A stretch of DNA of 64,000 nt from Lineus longissimus (Eukaryota > Nemertea > Pilidiophora > Heteronemertea > Lineidae), in NCBI RefSeq assembly GCF_910592395.1, contig NC_088324.1:7530953-7594952 (forward strand), read 5' to 3'. Of this stretch, positions 14,701 to 25,290 are shown piece by piece. Position 1 is the first letter of the stretch; every line of letters starts with the position of its first letter. The position numbers and the translations under genes are program-made. The notes below the pieces were generated by a model that made no database searches, was not told the DNA's origin, and was given only the letters and a program-made list of their open reading frames with translations.

Positions 14701-16393
14701 CCAACTTCTGTTTACAGTTCATGACGAAGATTCCGTGGATACCCATATCAGTATTGTCGCCGGGCAACATTTTGCGCGGTGTGGCGGTATACCTTCCCTG
14801 GAAGAGTGGCGTGTAAAGCTTGTCTGCATCATTTGGTCAAACTACATTACCAAAATAAAAAAGACTGGTGTCGTAGCAATTGAAGTAATTAAACAACGTA
14901 GTCGCAATCAAACCTTCATCAGAAACGTAAGTCTTTAGAAGCAATGGTTGTTTCGGTTTCATGTGGGTCCATGTTTTAATTTGCGAGAGTATTGTCGCAG
15001 GTTCCTCGAATCGTTGGTCAATGCTAGCCTTATTGATTAAAGAGAGTAAACAATCCAAATTGATCGTTTTCCATACACATTCATGATACAACACAGTACG
15101 CGCTGTGATGAAGGAGGCGGCGCGGTAGAATTGTAGTCTGATACCATTAGCACGACTACATTATCGCAATGTCAGATATATTAATGAGAGCTTTACCGGG
15201 CATTTATCCGAGCTATGCTATGTCCTTCTGTAAGATCACTTTAAAAATTGATCTTATATAGAAGGGTATGTCAGCAACACATCGTAGCAGAGCTTATTTG
15301 AAAGTCTTGCTTGGAAGAACATAATGGCAGAGTTTGGATGAGAACATTCTTCCCGCGTCAGAACCCAAAACACTGGTATGTCCCTCCATGCCATTGAGCC
15401 CAAGACCCGTCCAAATACGTTACCTTTGGGATGTCCGTCTTCATCTATCAACAACCAGTATTATTGTTACTTTTCTATCCAACGATTTCCTATATGGTCT
15501 TATAGTCTTATCATCCGTACCACAACGTTTTTTTTTGGATACATTTCTTTACACGGACATGTTTAAATGTTACATGTACTTGCTTTTTACGTATGGTATT
15601 CACAAAAGTGGGTCTTTTTGGAAGTCATAGGTTGAACCTTGGTGATTGCTATCGGTATCCTTATAACCAGTAACAGTCAGTTTAAGCCTCTTAATTAGCG
15701 TAAGATATATGGTCCATTGGGTCTCTAACATCTTGACACACAAGGCTGCGAGATCGTAAGGTCAAGAACTCATGCAGAGACTGCCAGTAATTGAGGTGGG
15801 CAAAGGACTTATTGGGGCAGGATGGTCTTCGGGATACCTGGAGGTCGTCTAGACGGTTGACAACTTTCTCCTTGTCCTCTTCCTTTTCCGTAATGCCACA
15901 TTCAGGCCTACCGGACATCTTAATCGGATCCACTTTTACTACACTCAAGGCTGCTACTGATGGTGACTAGCTGGTCGTATTGATCCAGACCCAGTTGCCA
16001 TGGAAACGTGAATTGCAGATATTTCAGTAGCAAAAGATGATAGTGTGAGCATATTCTACCAATCAAGTCTATACCGGTGGTAAATAAGTGGCTGTAGTCT
16101 GTTTCCTGGTCGGGAGGGGCAAATTCTCCCAAGGACGTTAAGAGCACTAGCGTAACTAGTTATTTGAAGATGCATGACACGTTGTGTTATCCGGATCTTA
16201 TTTGTTCATAACAACCCAACTAGAAATAAAAATGTGAAGGTGCATACCCCCCGTACACCGAGACATTTAGATTCTCGGGGCAGTCCATTTCGTCTTTCCA
16301 TCTTAAATCCACTTTGGTCACGTGGCGGTGCGCGCGGTTCCAGATTGGCCAACGTGCCCACCACGTGACCATAGCGTATCAAAGATGGTGGCA

Positions 16394-16515
16394 AGGACCC
16401 GGTTGTTCCAAACAGGATTTGTCACAAACGCTGGCGTTAACTTACTGATGGAGATAACGCCAATTTAAGTTAACGCCAGCGTTAGTGACGAATCTTATTT
16501 TGAACAACCATGGCC
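16394..16515. mobile_element. Foldback MITE, family B, copy 1
   Basis: The left end CCCGGTTGTTCCAAA and right end TTTTGAACAACCATGG are inverted. The inner arms AACGCTGGCGTTAACTT and AAGTTAACGCCAGCGTT are also inverted. The element lies about 165 bases upstream of the IS1 exon, inside the U12-type intron. Confidence 0.75.
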
Positions 16516-16660
16516 TATATCTATATCACAATATTGTTCACCTTGCTCATGTCATGTCATTATTAATGCATCATGTATTCATCATGACGTCTCACCATCA
16601 TATCTGTCCCTTTGATGACATATTGTTTGTTTTCGTTAAATTTCAAATCCAAACGAAATT

Positions 16661-16679
16661 TTCCTTAATTCCTGATCAC
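16661..16679 (+). promoter_or_regulatory. U12-type branch point and AC 3' splice site before the IS1 exon
   Basis: TTCCTTAAT (16661-16669) matches the minor-spliceosome branch consensus UUCCUURAY. The likely branch A is 16668, 11 bases before an AC end (16678-16679). No AG occurs between about 16488 and the exon, so a normal acceptor is excluded, and an in-frame TAA overlaps the branch site. The intron must therefore end after the branch site and, by phase, at AC. Minor introns are known in voltage-gated Na+ and Ca2+ channel genes. Confidence 0.82.
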
Positions 16680-16785
16680 GCCGTTCGAGTACATGGTGCT
16701 CTTGACCATCATCGCCAATTGTATAGTACTAGCCATGGAAGAACATCTACCAAAGAAAGATAAAACAGTTCTAGCAGTCCAGCTA
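16680..16785 (+). CDS. Cav2: Cav2 exon: IS1 and S1-S2 loop
   Basis: It encodes [20 protein letters not shown] plus the EHLPKKDKT loop, the first transmembrane helix of the domain I voltage sensor. The first base completes a split codon; CC|G would restore the usual W-P-P-F-E-Y-M. The exon has 35 further codons and ends in phase 0 at a strong GTAAGT donor. The acceptor is the U12-type AC described above. The upstream exon carrying the N-terminus is not visible in this window. Confidence 0.93.
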
Positions 16786-17389
16786 GTAAGTATAACAAGC
16801 AATGCAGTACTGGTCGAGAGATAACCATCCTCACGAAAGCGCAACATCTGTTTGGTGTGTTGCGCCGCGGGTCAGTCAGTGTTTACCGTTTCTTGAGCAG
16901 AATATCACTTCAAAACGAGAGAGGGTTTCTGATTGGTTGATAATGACAGGAAGTCTTCGAATTACTGTTTGAAAAGTGGTGAACATAGTAAAACGCTTTT
17001 TGCGTGAGTTTCTCTTGTTTAAGGACTCCGCATGTTACTTCTCACCAGTACTGCATCTTCTAAAAACATGTAATTTTTCTGAAATTTTGGTTCGGAGCCA
17101 AAAAAAGGATATCAAAATAGACATATTGAAATACGCCTCGTCATGTTAATACTGATACTAAATACTTGGCAAATCGAAATATAGCCTTCAAAATCAACTT
17201 CATAAGAACAAGTTTAACTTTCGAAGTTGTTACATTGCCGAGGCCAATGAAAGTATGATGTGATGCATATGGTTAGAGTATAGCGCATACACTTTAGGCC
17301 TTCTCAAAAATGGTCTTGTAGAGGCCTTTTTTGAATTGTTTCGCCCAAATTGTCATTCCACCCACTACATTGTGTCTTTTTTCTTTCAG
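16786..17389 (+). other. Intron, IS1 to IS2
   Basis: About 0.6 kb between phase-0 exons. Nothing beyond unique AT-rich sequence was recognised. Confidence 0.9.
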
Positions 17390-17529
17390 GAAAGCGTCGA
17401 AGTGTACTTCCTAGGAATATTCTGTTTTGAAGCCTTGTTAAAAATCACTGCTTTAGGATTTATCCTCCATAAAGGATCATATCTCAGAAACGTTTGGAAT
17501 ATCATGGATTTTGTAGTAGTAGTTACGGG
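17390..17529 (+). CDS. Cav2: Cav2 exon: IS2 and start of IS3
   Basis: It encodes [20 protein letters not shown] (IS2, with the conserved acidic and basic residues of the gating-charge transfer region), [11 protein letters not shown], and [10 protein letters not shown] (start of IS3). It begins in phase 0 after TTCTTTCAG and ends in phase 2 (GG) at GTGAGT. All four alternative IS4 exons supply the missing third base, so this exon is the common upstream splice partner of that cluster. Confidence 0.95.
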
Positions 17530-18819
17530 GTGAGTACAACAACCATAAGTCAAATTTATCATTATAGTCGGGTTGTTCATTTCAGCCACTCCTTACATGT
17601 ATATTGCGCTACAGCATTAAAGAGAACTTGTCCAGGGCTGGGTTGTTCAAAACCTCGCAAGCTTTATAAAACAGAGTTATTAGTTTAACATGGGATTAAT
17701 GGGATTAATGAAAACTGAAAGATATAATTTATTAAGGACACCCTCAGAACTGACAAGTACTGTCCCTTTTAGAGAGGTGTCCTGATTATAGAGGTACAAA
17801 TTGAATTGAGACAACAAATTTGGGACCAAAACCAGTATCCGTAATAGAAAGGGTGTCATTATTATAGAGGTGTCCGCAAAGGGAGGTTTCACTGCGCTTA
17901 TTAATGTAACCATTTGGGATAACGTGATGTTTGTGCTTTTGAACAACCGGGCCCTGCTGTGCACATCCTATCAATATTTTTGTGGCTTCTAAAAATGCTG
18001 CCGCGGAGGCCTAATTCATTTTCAGTCAGATTCCCTTTTTCGATAGGCTTCTATACACATTATATACATGTACAACATAAAATTTTATTAGACATTTATA
18101 TAAAGAGGTTTCTATCGTTTTGTTAGCCTAGCAGAGGTTTTGAGCACGTAAGTCGCCAGCCACCCAAATTTGATTGAGGGTGGTTCTTCTGTAATCCGTT
18201 TACAATTTCATGACTTGGTCATTCTCTACTGCTTTTCTTATCAAAATGTTTGTCTTGCAAGTATTAATTAGCAGGACATTGTACGTACAGAAGCTGAGGA
18301 ATAACGCAAGTCAGACCTACTGACGCCTGTCACTACAGTTACAGAGTTATACCTAGGGCGGTCTGGTATGCATTTGAAAATGTGCACAAACGTTCTACGT
18401 AACTTTGGGTGGACTAGCGCTCGCCTTAGCACCTTCATACAGGAATCCTTTACTATAAAGACTAGAGCAGTGCCGGCTGATTAGTAGGTTGACTTGTACT
18501 ACTCCTTAAAATGATTACATCAAATTTTGGATTGGAAGAGTATGGCAGTATCTGAGGTCTCATTCAGGCTGTCCAAATGGTATGCCCATTTCTTGTGGGG
18601 CGAACATTTGACCATTTATTCTCAGCTGTATGAGAGATACGGGTGGGGAAATTTGTCAAGCAGTTGTTGGGCGGGGCCAAATTCAGAAACTCTCCACTAA
18701 TTCTTCATTCTTATATACCCAATCTGTTGTTTTCATTGAAACTATTTGAACTAATTTTTGTTTTCTTTATAACAGATAATTACATTTTAAATTAACACTA
18801 ATTATTTCATCCAATACAG
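17530..18819 (+). other. Intron before the IS4 exon cluster
   Basis: About 1.3 kb. It contains a family B foldback element (17632-17957) with a family D repeat nested inside. No further IS4-like exon was seen. Confidence 0.85.
17632..17957. mobile_element. Foldback MITE, family B, copy 2, carrying a family D repeat
   Basis: The ends CAGGGCTGGGTTGTTCAAAA and TTTTGAACAACCGGGCCCTG are inverted repeats. Between them, 17725-17892 carries the AGAGAGGTGTCCTGATTATAGAGG motif found also at 34905 and 35573, so one element appears nested in the other or the two form a composite. Confidence 0.75.
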
Positions 18820-18911
18820 GCTTCTTGGTTTTGTACACCCTATATTTGATCAGCCAAGTTTCCGATCCATTCGAGTATTGCGGCCGCTTAAATTGATCTC
18901 TGGTTTCGAGA
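18820..18911 (+). CDS. Cav2: Cav2 alternative exon IS4-a: S3-S4 linker and IS4, four-charge form
   Basis: First of four tandem alternatives for the same position. It has 92 bases, phase 2 in and phase 1 out, acceptor TACAG and donor GTAAGT. After the split Gly it encodes LLGFVHPIFDQPSF and then [16 protein letters not shown]. Aligned with the canonical [15 protein letters not shown], the outermost Arg is replaced by Pro ([15 protein letters not shown]), leaving three Arg and one Lys. The S3-S4 linker is two residues shorter than in IS4-c and -d, and the exon ends GFE where the others end G(V/I)P. It is 23/30 identical to IS4-b. The open frame, splice sites and conserved core argue for a functional exon. 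Confidence 0.88.
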
Positions 18912-19617
18912 GTAAGTGCCCGTGCGGCCCAGATTGTGTTCAGTAGTAGGGAGAGGTATAGCGGGGTCTTTGTGGCTCCCTTTAAACAACCCTATAGATA
19001 TAGGTACCGTAACGTGTGGGTCTTGTGTCTGATAATAGGGAGAGGTAGGATTAGCTGGTCACATGGCTCTATGTTACAGCAACTTTTGTGATAGGGGTGT
19101 CCAGTCAGACACTGTCGAAATGGCCCATGGTCAAAGCGGACCCCGTTTTATACATTTTTCACTTCTGAGTTTCTTTGTGGATTTTCTTCAATAAATCAAA
19201 AGTTAAAGTTATAATAAACTGGAAATTGAATAATTTAGTGTTTTGCATGTACCTGCACTTTTAGGGTCGAAATGATGCAAATTCAAATGGGGACGAAAAA
19301 GAATTTCAGAGAATAAGACTTCCCCAAGGGAGTAAATTATTACTTTACTGGGTCAATCAATGTAAATGTGACTATATTTCAACTAAGAGGCTTAAAATTC
19401 AAATCAAGAACAACTGAAAAATTAAATCTTAGAAGTGAATTAAAAAATAAAAGTTGGGCCGTTTTTACTTGTGGCTATTTTGACTTGTAAGCATGATAGG
19501 CAACAAGTCAACCGCAGTGCATGGTACTATAGTCAGCTCGTTCTACTCTCCAAAACCCCGAAAGAATTCTTAAAAAACTGACCAGGCAGAATGGCAAATG
19601 TCTATCTTTTGTTTTAG
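18912..19617 (+). other. Intron between IS4-a and IS4-b
   Basis: About 0.7 kb without recognised repeats. If splicing is mutually exclusive this intron is not normally removed on its own. Confidence 0.8.
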
Positions 19618-19709
19618 GTTGATAGGATTCTTTTTACCTGATTTTGATCAGGCAGCTATCCGCTCGATTCGAGTGTTACGGCCACTCAAATTGATCTCAG
19701 GGTTCGAGA
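19618..19709 (+). CDS. Cav2: Cav2 alternative exon IS4-b: S3-S4 linker and IS4, four-charge form
   Basis: Second alternative, 92 bases, phases identical to IS4-a, acceptor GTTTTAG and donor GTAAGT. It encodes LIGFFLPDFDQAAI and then [16 protein letters not shown]. The outermost S4 Arg position is Ala ([15 protein letters not shown]). It differs from IS4-a at 7 of 30 residues, all in the S3-S4 linker and extracellular end, while the S4 core is identical. The pair therefore arose by duplication and keeps selection on the sensor core. Confidence 0.88.
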
Positions 19710-21411
19710 GTAAGTTTTGTAGAAAAGAGTACTGGGTGAAAGGGTTCTTATATTAGTAAAACAAGCCCACGCGCCTCCAAACGCATCCCAAATACCTTAG
19801 AAACCTCGCCTATCTTCCAATACCACCACCAGCTTATAATAGAATTATAGACTTGAATCACGAAATCGTAAAAACTTATAATTCTTGGGGGAGTATTTTG
19901 GGTAAGAGGTAGGCTTTGCAAATCAGCGGGCGCCTGGTGCCTCCCCAATTACTATTACGGGTACTACTACCACGGTCCATGTACCGGTAGGTCCAGTTTG
20001 GAAGGTGCAGCTTCCTTCAAAAGAATTCACTGGTGTGTAATGACAGTCTGTTATGAATAAATCCAACCTGCCAAATGGACGAATCGATCGAGGCGTTCAT
20101 AAAATTTTTATATCGCTCTCATTTCTGAAATTTCTGTTGTGTATGAAATAAAAATCGAACAGAAGTTTTAGAAATGATCAAACGATATCAAAATTAATGG
20201 GAAAACCAGGCTATTGATTTTTCAAAATGAAATCCTATGATAATGCACTTTTATTCCAAACAAATTCTGTGGCCTATATTTCCTGGTTTAGCAGCTACGT
20301 GCTCATGCTAGGCAAAGTGGCCTGCGTGCATGAAGTGTGGGTCCCTTTTTTAAAATAGATTAAAACTACAGCCAAAGTGTATCATCAATGGGTAGAAAAT
20401 AATTGCATCCAAAATGTTGTGATTATTTTGCAATTTGTTAAAATACGATCTACCTCTGAAAAAGTGAGTTGACAAATCATGGCGTAATATCTTATTCCAA
20501 ACGTTTTGTCAATTGACCAAGTTTATAACTTTATCATAATTTCTTTATAACTTTGATCCAGATGTCATTTGCAGTTATTGTCTACGTCTACTTTTCTTCC
20601 TCACCTTTAAAATCTCGATGATTTATTGTTCAAGGTGAAGAATCCCGGTTTAGCGTAGGGCCTTTTTGACTTTGACCTGAACCCAGTGTTTTTAAAAACA
20701 CTCTTGTTTGCAGCCACAACAGACAGTCTAGCCAAACACCCTGGCAATTTTGTAAACCCTGGATAGATGTGTGTGATATAAATGATGAGTATGGATGAAA
20801 TACATGACTTAGCACATTTTCAATGAAAAATAGATAAAAAAGTGTGGTCATATGCAAATTGTGAAGACCACATTATGTACAAACTGTGAAGAAAGTTGTA
20901 TCTACTTGGCTTGGATCTCGTTTTGGTGTACATTCCTACACAGTGATTATTATAAGTTGTCTCCTGGGTTATTAAGAGACTAGATTGAGAGAACAGACTT
21001 GCGGGCAACTGAACTCTGACGTTCTCAGCATACCATTTGTGGTGATGTTCTCATCATGATTAGTCAGTACGTCAAGTTCATTTGTGTTGCAACTGCTCGC
21101 CATCTTCTAACATGTCTTATTCTGAAGATACACGTACCTCAGTCACAAATGTCAACAAAGTCACCCGGGAGAATCACTTCCCCTGCTTGCCGAGAATCAG
21201 CCAGGTTATCGAACTTCCCGAGCTAGCCTGTCCTAGGAAAGAGAAAGTTTTCGATAATTTCAACTTGGCCAGTAAGAGAACTGATTCGGTGAAAGTCCCG
21301 TCACTTGCTTGTTTCCAGGGTGTTTTGCTGTGACTGTCGGCTTCTTCAGCCTATGCCCCAAAGGTGCCTCCTCTTATCAGGTTATTGTAACCCACTGTCT
21401 GTTCTTTCTAG
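19710..21411 (+). other. Intron between IS4-b and IS4-c
   Basis: About 1.7 kb of unique sequence. No additional IS4-like exon was seen. Confidence 0.8.
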
Positions 21412-21509
21412 ATTGGTCTCCCAGTTCGGGCCACAGACTGGTAGCGAAGTCCGAACACTACGAGCCATTAGGGTTCTCAGGCCCCTAAAACTAGTGTCGG
21501 GCGTTCCAA
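21412..21509 (+). CDS. Cav2: Cav2 alternative exon IS4-c: S3-S4 linker and IS4, five-charge form
   Basis: Third alternative, 98 bases, phase 2 in and phase 1 out, acceptor TTTCTAG and donor GTATGT. It encodes LVSQFGPQTGSEV and then [19 protein letters not shown]. All four Arg and the Lys are present. The S3-S4 linker differs completely from IS4-d (only one Phe shared) while the S4 is almost identical. The weaker donor compared with IS4-a and -b may favour regulated use. Confidence 0.88.
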
Positions 21510-22668
21510 GTATGTTTGCAAGAATGATATTTTTTTCTCGACTAACTGCATCGCTCACTGAGTTTTATACGAAACGGTTGCTGATGGTGATGCGTTTTGA
21601 CTAACTGCTGTGCATTGGCTGCTTTGTTATGAGATTGCTGGTGATGGAAGGTGCCCTTAAAGGCTCGATTGCTCACTTGGTGGTGGACAGTGTGCCCTAA
21701 CACTTGACCTTGAAGCTTGCTTGTTCCGACTTAAAATTATCTCGAGTACATTTCAGAGTATTATTTTTTTTTCATTTGCCAATGCAATCTTCTCCAAGTT
21801 ATAGGATATTCAGTACTACTATACATGTAATTGTAAACTGCCGACTTGTGCTTGGGTTTAAATTTCCGAACCATCTCGGTTCACGAAAATTAAAACTGTC
21901 AAACATTTTTATGCTTGGATAAAGCTAGGGAAATGTTGTATTTTTCTAAACAATTTTTTTCAAATCTTGAAATTTGTTTTAAAAACACTTTTACGAATCG
22001 CGAAATTAAGAGGTTCGATAATTACATTTTTGCAGTGTTCAAATTAACAATGATAATGTACTTTAGTGAAGTAGTAATAATGTACTAAATGTTACTTATA
22101 ACAAAATCTAGACAAACATGCATGGTTTTTTCGATTTTGTTATAATTTTTCATATGAAAGTGAACAATGCAAATGATGCAAATGTCCTTTAAGGCTGCAG
22201 TAAATAATTTTGTCACTGTCATTGTTAGAATCAGAGGTTACAAATCGCATTCCTTGTAGCCGGTGATGGTTTGATGCATGGCATTTTAACCCAGGTTGGG
22301 CTGGTAACGAATTTTGCTTTTTCAGGCTCGGGGTTTGAATCATGGTCCATGAGATTGAGAGCAAAGAATGAAATGAACACTAACCACTCTGTGCAAATAA
22401 AGGGATGAGCTATTGTTTTTATAAGTAAAGTTGCTTTGGAAGTTAATAAATGGGGCATGTCAACACCATATGAAGGAAAAAAACGAATGCTACAAATGTT
22501 GGTGGGGTGGGGGGGGGGATGATCTAAACATCACTGCCAAATCAGAGGGGAGGTGATGCATTGACCTCGTTCAGTTCATTTGTTGCTCACCAATTGTTTT
22601 TCATTGCATGCATGCTCGCCAGGTGGCGGAGGTTCCTTGCTTATGTGCCTTTTCCTATCCCTTTCTAG
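21510..22668 (+). other. Intron between IS4-c and IS4-d
   Basis: About 1.2 kb, with a G-run near 22502-22520. No exon or mobile element was recognised. Confidence 0.8.
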
Positions 22669-22766
22669 ATTCATAACGTTATTTGCTGTGAATTCCCAGT
22701 TCGATCTGAGAACACTTCGAGCAGTAAGAGTGCTGAGACCTCTAAAACTTGTCTCAGGAATTCCAA
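22669..22766 (+). CDS. Cav2: Cav2 alternative exon IS4-d: canonical IS4
   Basis: Fourth alternative, 98 bases, phase 2 in and phase 1 out, acceptor TTTCTAG and donor GTACGT. It encodes [13 protein letters not shown] and then [19 protein letters not shown], the closest of the four to the vertebrate Cav2 S4 ([20 protein letters not shown]). It carries the full set of four Arg plus Lys, and is presumably the ancestral form. Confidence 0.93.
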
Positions 22767-23450
22767 GTACGTATGACCGGATGGCGACTTGAGACGGTGG
22801 ACCGTTGCTCTGAGGTCTGCCCTGATTGTCGTGCTGTGTAACGAAGATGTTGTTGAAATGTGCACGCTCTTATTTTTAGTTCTAAACACCTGGGCACCAT
22901 TTAAAAAAAGCTTTCAGCATCTCTTAGCGGCGCCAGTAAATCGGCCACAATATTTGAACTTGAACACACAGTTTATTATTCAGCATTGCTCAGAGTGATG
23001 AAACAAAACTAGATATGCATCAAACTGGATTCGCGTAAAAAATTGTAACTTTCATGTTATCAAGGGGAGGGGGGGGGGGGGGAATAGCGAGTATATCTAA
23101 GTGTCTCATACCTCAGTGTGTAAGTCCTACATGTAACCAGTTTTGATAAAAATGATGAATCAAACTTAAGTGGAAAAAGCCAACTTTCAAATTCTGACAA
23201 CCATGGTCTCAGTGCACGTGAATGTATTCTGCATGTTGTGTGTGTCTCATCATAATTCATTTGGAGTTTTTTAACATAAATGAGGTGACGGATAACACTT
23301 TTTCGATACAAAAGATATTCGATAGTCTGTATCGAAAATCCATGCTGCACCGCCAATGCACTAAGTTGGTAGTGCATAATGCTTCAGGGATAAACATTGT
23401 GACTGGTTCTTTTTAGCTGCCTGTTCTCGTCTGTTACAAGCTTACCTTTC

Positions 23451-23674
23451 TTAAGGGTTGACCATAGGTACTGCCATTTCGGCAAAACCTAAAGCAATTA
23501 GAACTCTTCCCAAATGAATTGAATACTCATTTAAAACCCGGGATGATGTTCTCTGGAAAACAATGAACAGACTCCAGCCCTTGAAATGAGCATTCACTAC
23601 CTTTTGAAGGAGTACTAATTGCGTTAGGATTTCACGTTCTAGCCAAAATGGCGGTACCTATGGTCAACCCTTAA
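23451..23674. mobile_element. Foldback MITE, family A, copy 3, flanked by TTAA
   Basis: The left end TTAAGGGTTGACCATAGGTA and right end TACCTATGGTCAACCCTTAA are inverted repeats extending about 33 bases with few mismatches. TTAA at both tips resembles the target duplication of piggyBac-type elements. It is the best preserved of three copies in the window. Confidence 0.78.
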
Positions 23675-24119
23675 TTGATCACTGTTATTGTCCTTTTCAT
23701 TATTGAGGGTTTTTTTAAATTCTTATCAGTCTGTACACATTTTTCTGATGCATAAATTTCCTCATGAGATCAAACAATCAGAATGTTAGTAATATTACTG
23801 AGCGGGAGCAGGGTCTACCGGTAATTGTAGTTGTGCATCGGAAAATTGAGTAATGGGGGGTACCACTAGCAGGCATTTGGCTGTTAGTGTTGTTGCTTGC
23901 ACACTCCGACCTAGTGAGACGGTGCGTTCCGTCTTCGGTCTCGTTTCATTTTGTGTGTCTGTCGCCTTGTTTTGTCGCTATTATTCGACTGACAAGCCCA
24001 GACTGGCCGGTTTGAATACGCAGTTATCTCTGATAGACTGGTGGCCTACCAAAGCTAAGGAGGCAAGTCCCCAGGAAAGCTTTCTGAGTTAAATGATACA
24101 AAAAGATCAATTCATTTTT

Positions 24120-24170
24120 AGCTCACCTCTTAGCAGAGGTGAGCTTATCCCATACCGTGGCGTCCGTCGT

Positions 24171-24247
<77 letters not shown>

Positions 24248-25290
24248 CGTCGTCCGTTAGCAGGGCACGTTTCGTAACTGTTAGAGCTATTGAGTTGAAA
24301 CTTGGTACACATGTACCCTTATGTAATGACACCTTGGAGACCAAGTTTCGGTTCGATTCGTTTCATGGTTTGGCCACCAGGGGGCCAAACGTTAAAAGTG
24401 AAAATATGCAATATCTCCCTTAATAGTAGTCGGGAAATTTTGAAAAAAATATGGTAGGTACTTCTAGCAAAGGTGCATCATATATCCTCCGGGTTTTCGA
24501 TTTGACCTCCTTTTCAAGGTCACAGAGGTCAAATGGTGTAAATTGGCCGTTAGGATGTAACGATGGCACGTTTCTAAACTGCAATGGCTATTGATACTAA
24601 ATTTGGTACACATTTACCCCTTAGTCAGGTGATCTTAGGGACCGAAGTTTGGTCCAATATGAGTCACCACTTGACCACCAGGGGGCAAAATCCAAAAAGC
24701 TTAAAAATGTGATTATTCCTTAACTTCTTGCCCGATTGCCACCAATTTGATATCATGGGTACATCTAACCACCATACAGTATATGTCACACAAGTTTTTA
24801 ATTTGACCTTCTTGTCAAGGTCACAGAGGTCAAATGGCGTAAATTCGCCGTCAGGCCGTAACTATGGCACGTTTCTTAACTGCAATGACTATTGATCACA
24901 AATTAAGTACACATGTACCCCTTGGTCAGGTGATCTCAGGTACCGAAGTTTGGTGCGATCTGATTTGCCGTTTGGCCTCCAGGGAGGGGGCCAAATCCTA
25001 AATTCTTCAAAATGCCATTATTCCTACTCCTAGTAATGACTTGCCCGATTGGCACCAATTTTATATCATAGGTACATCTAATTCTAACAACCATTCAATG
25101 TGTCACCCGGGTCTTCTTTGATTTGACCTACTTTTCAAGGTCACAGAGGTCGAATGTATTGTAAATTGGCCATTTTGGGGAAATTGTAATTGCTTGGACC
25201 TACATCAAACCTAACACTACATGACACAATACCATGCTCTTTATCCATCTTTCCTCCACATGAGGTGAGCACAATGGCCCTGGCCATTTC
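24120..25290. repeat. 1.2-kb dispersed repeat with CGT microsatellite and internal ~300-bp units
   Basis: It begins AGCTCACCTC...GAGGTGAGCTTATCC (a short hairpin), then a CGTCC/CGT array, then three diverged units of roughly 300 bases. Each unit contains AAGGTCACAGAGGTCAAATG, a TGGCACGTTTC segment and CACCAGGGGGC. It ends near CACATGAGGTGAGCAC. This architecture is common in mollusc and other lophotrochozoan genomes; that link is from general knowledge, not a search. Confidence 0.72.
24160..24258. repeat. (CGT)n microsatellite
   Basis: About 25 uninterrupted CGT units flanked by CGTCC variants. The long poly-Arg frames on both strands here are artefacts of the repeat. Confidence 0.97.

Larger units (their letters stand above)
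1..16679 (+). other. Non-coding region upstream of the first visible exon, probably intron 1
   Basis: No exon resembling the Cav2 N-terminus and no other recognisable gene was found on either strand. Because the next exon has a splice acceptor and not a start codon, this stretch is most simply the downstream part of the preceding intron. A promoter or 5' exon further upstream cannot be excluded. It holds foldback elements (1326-1554, 4130-4352, 7685-7793, 16394-16515), a dispersed repeat pair (6440-6590 and 11577-11705), a short tandem array (4460-4612) and a hairpin (2565-2612). The open frames here have the composition of chance frames. Confidence 0.6.

Noticed and set aside
15600-15660. 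GTATCCTTATAAC as the U12 donor of the missing exon upstream of IS1
   Set aside because: It resembles a U12 donor, but the preceding bases encode nothing like the pre-IS1 segment, the required CC| split codon is absent and the intron would have mixed GT-AC ends.
24123-24423. Poly-arginine frames on both strands
   Set aside because: They are produced by the CGT microsatellite.
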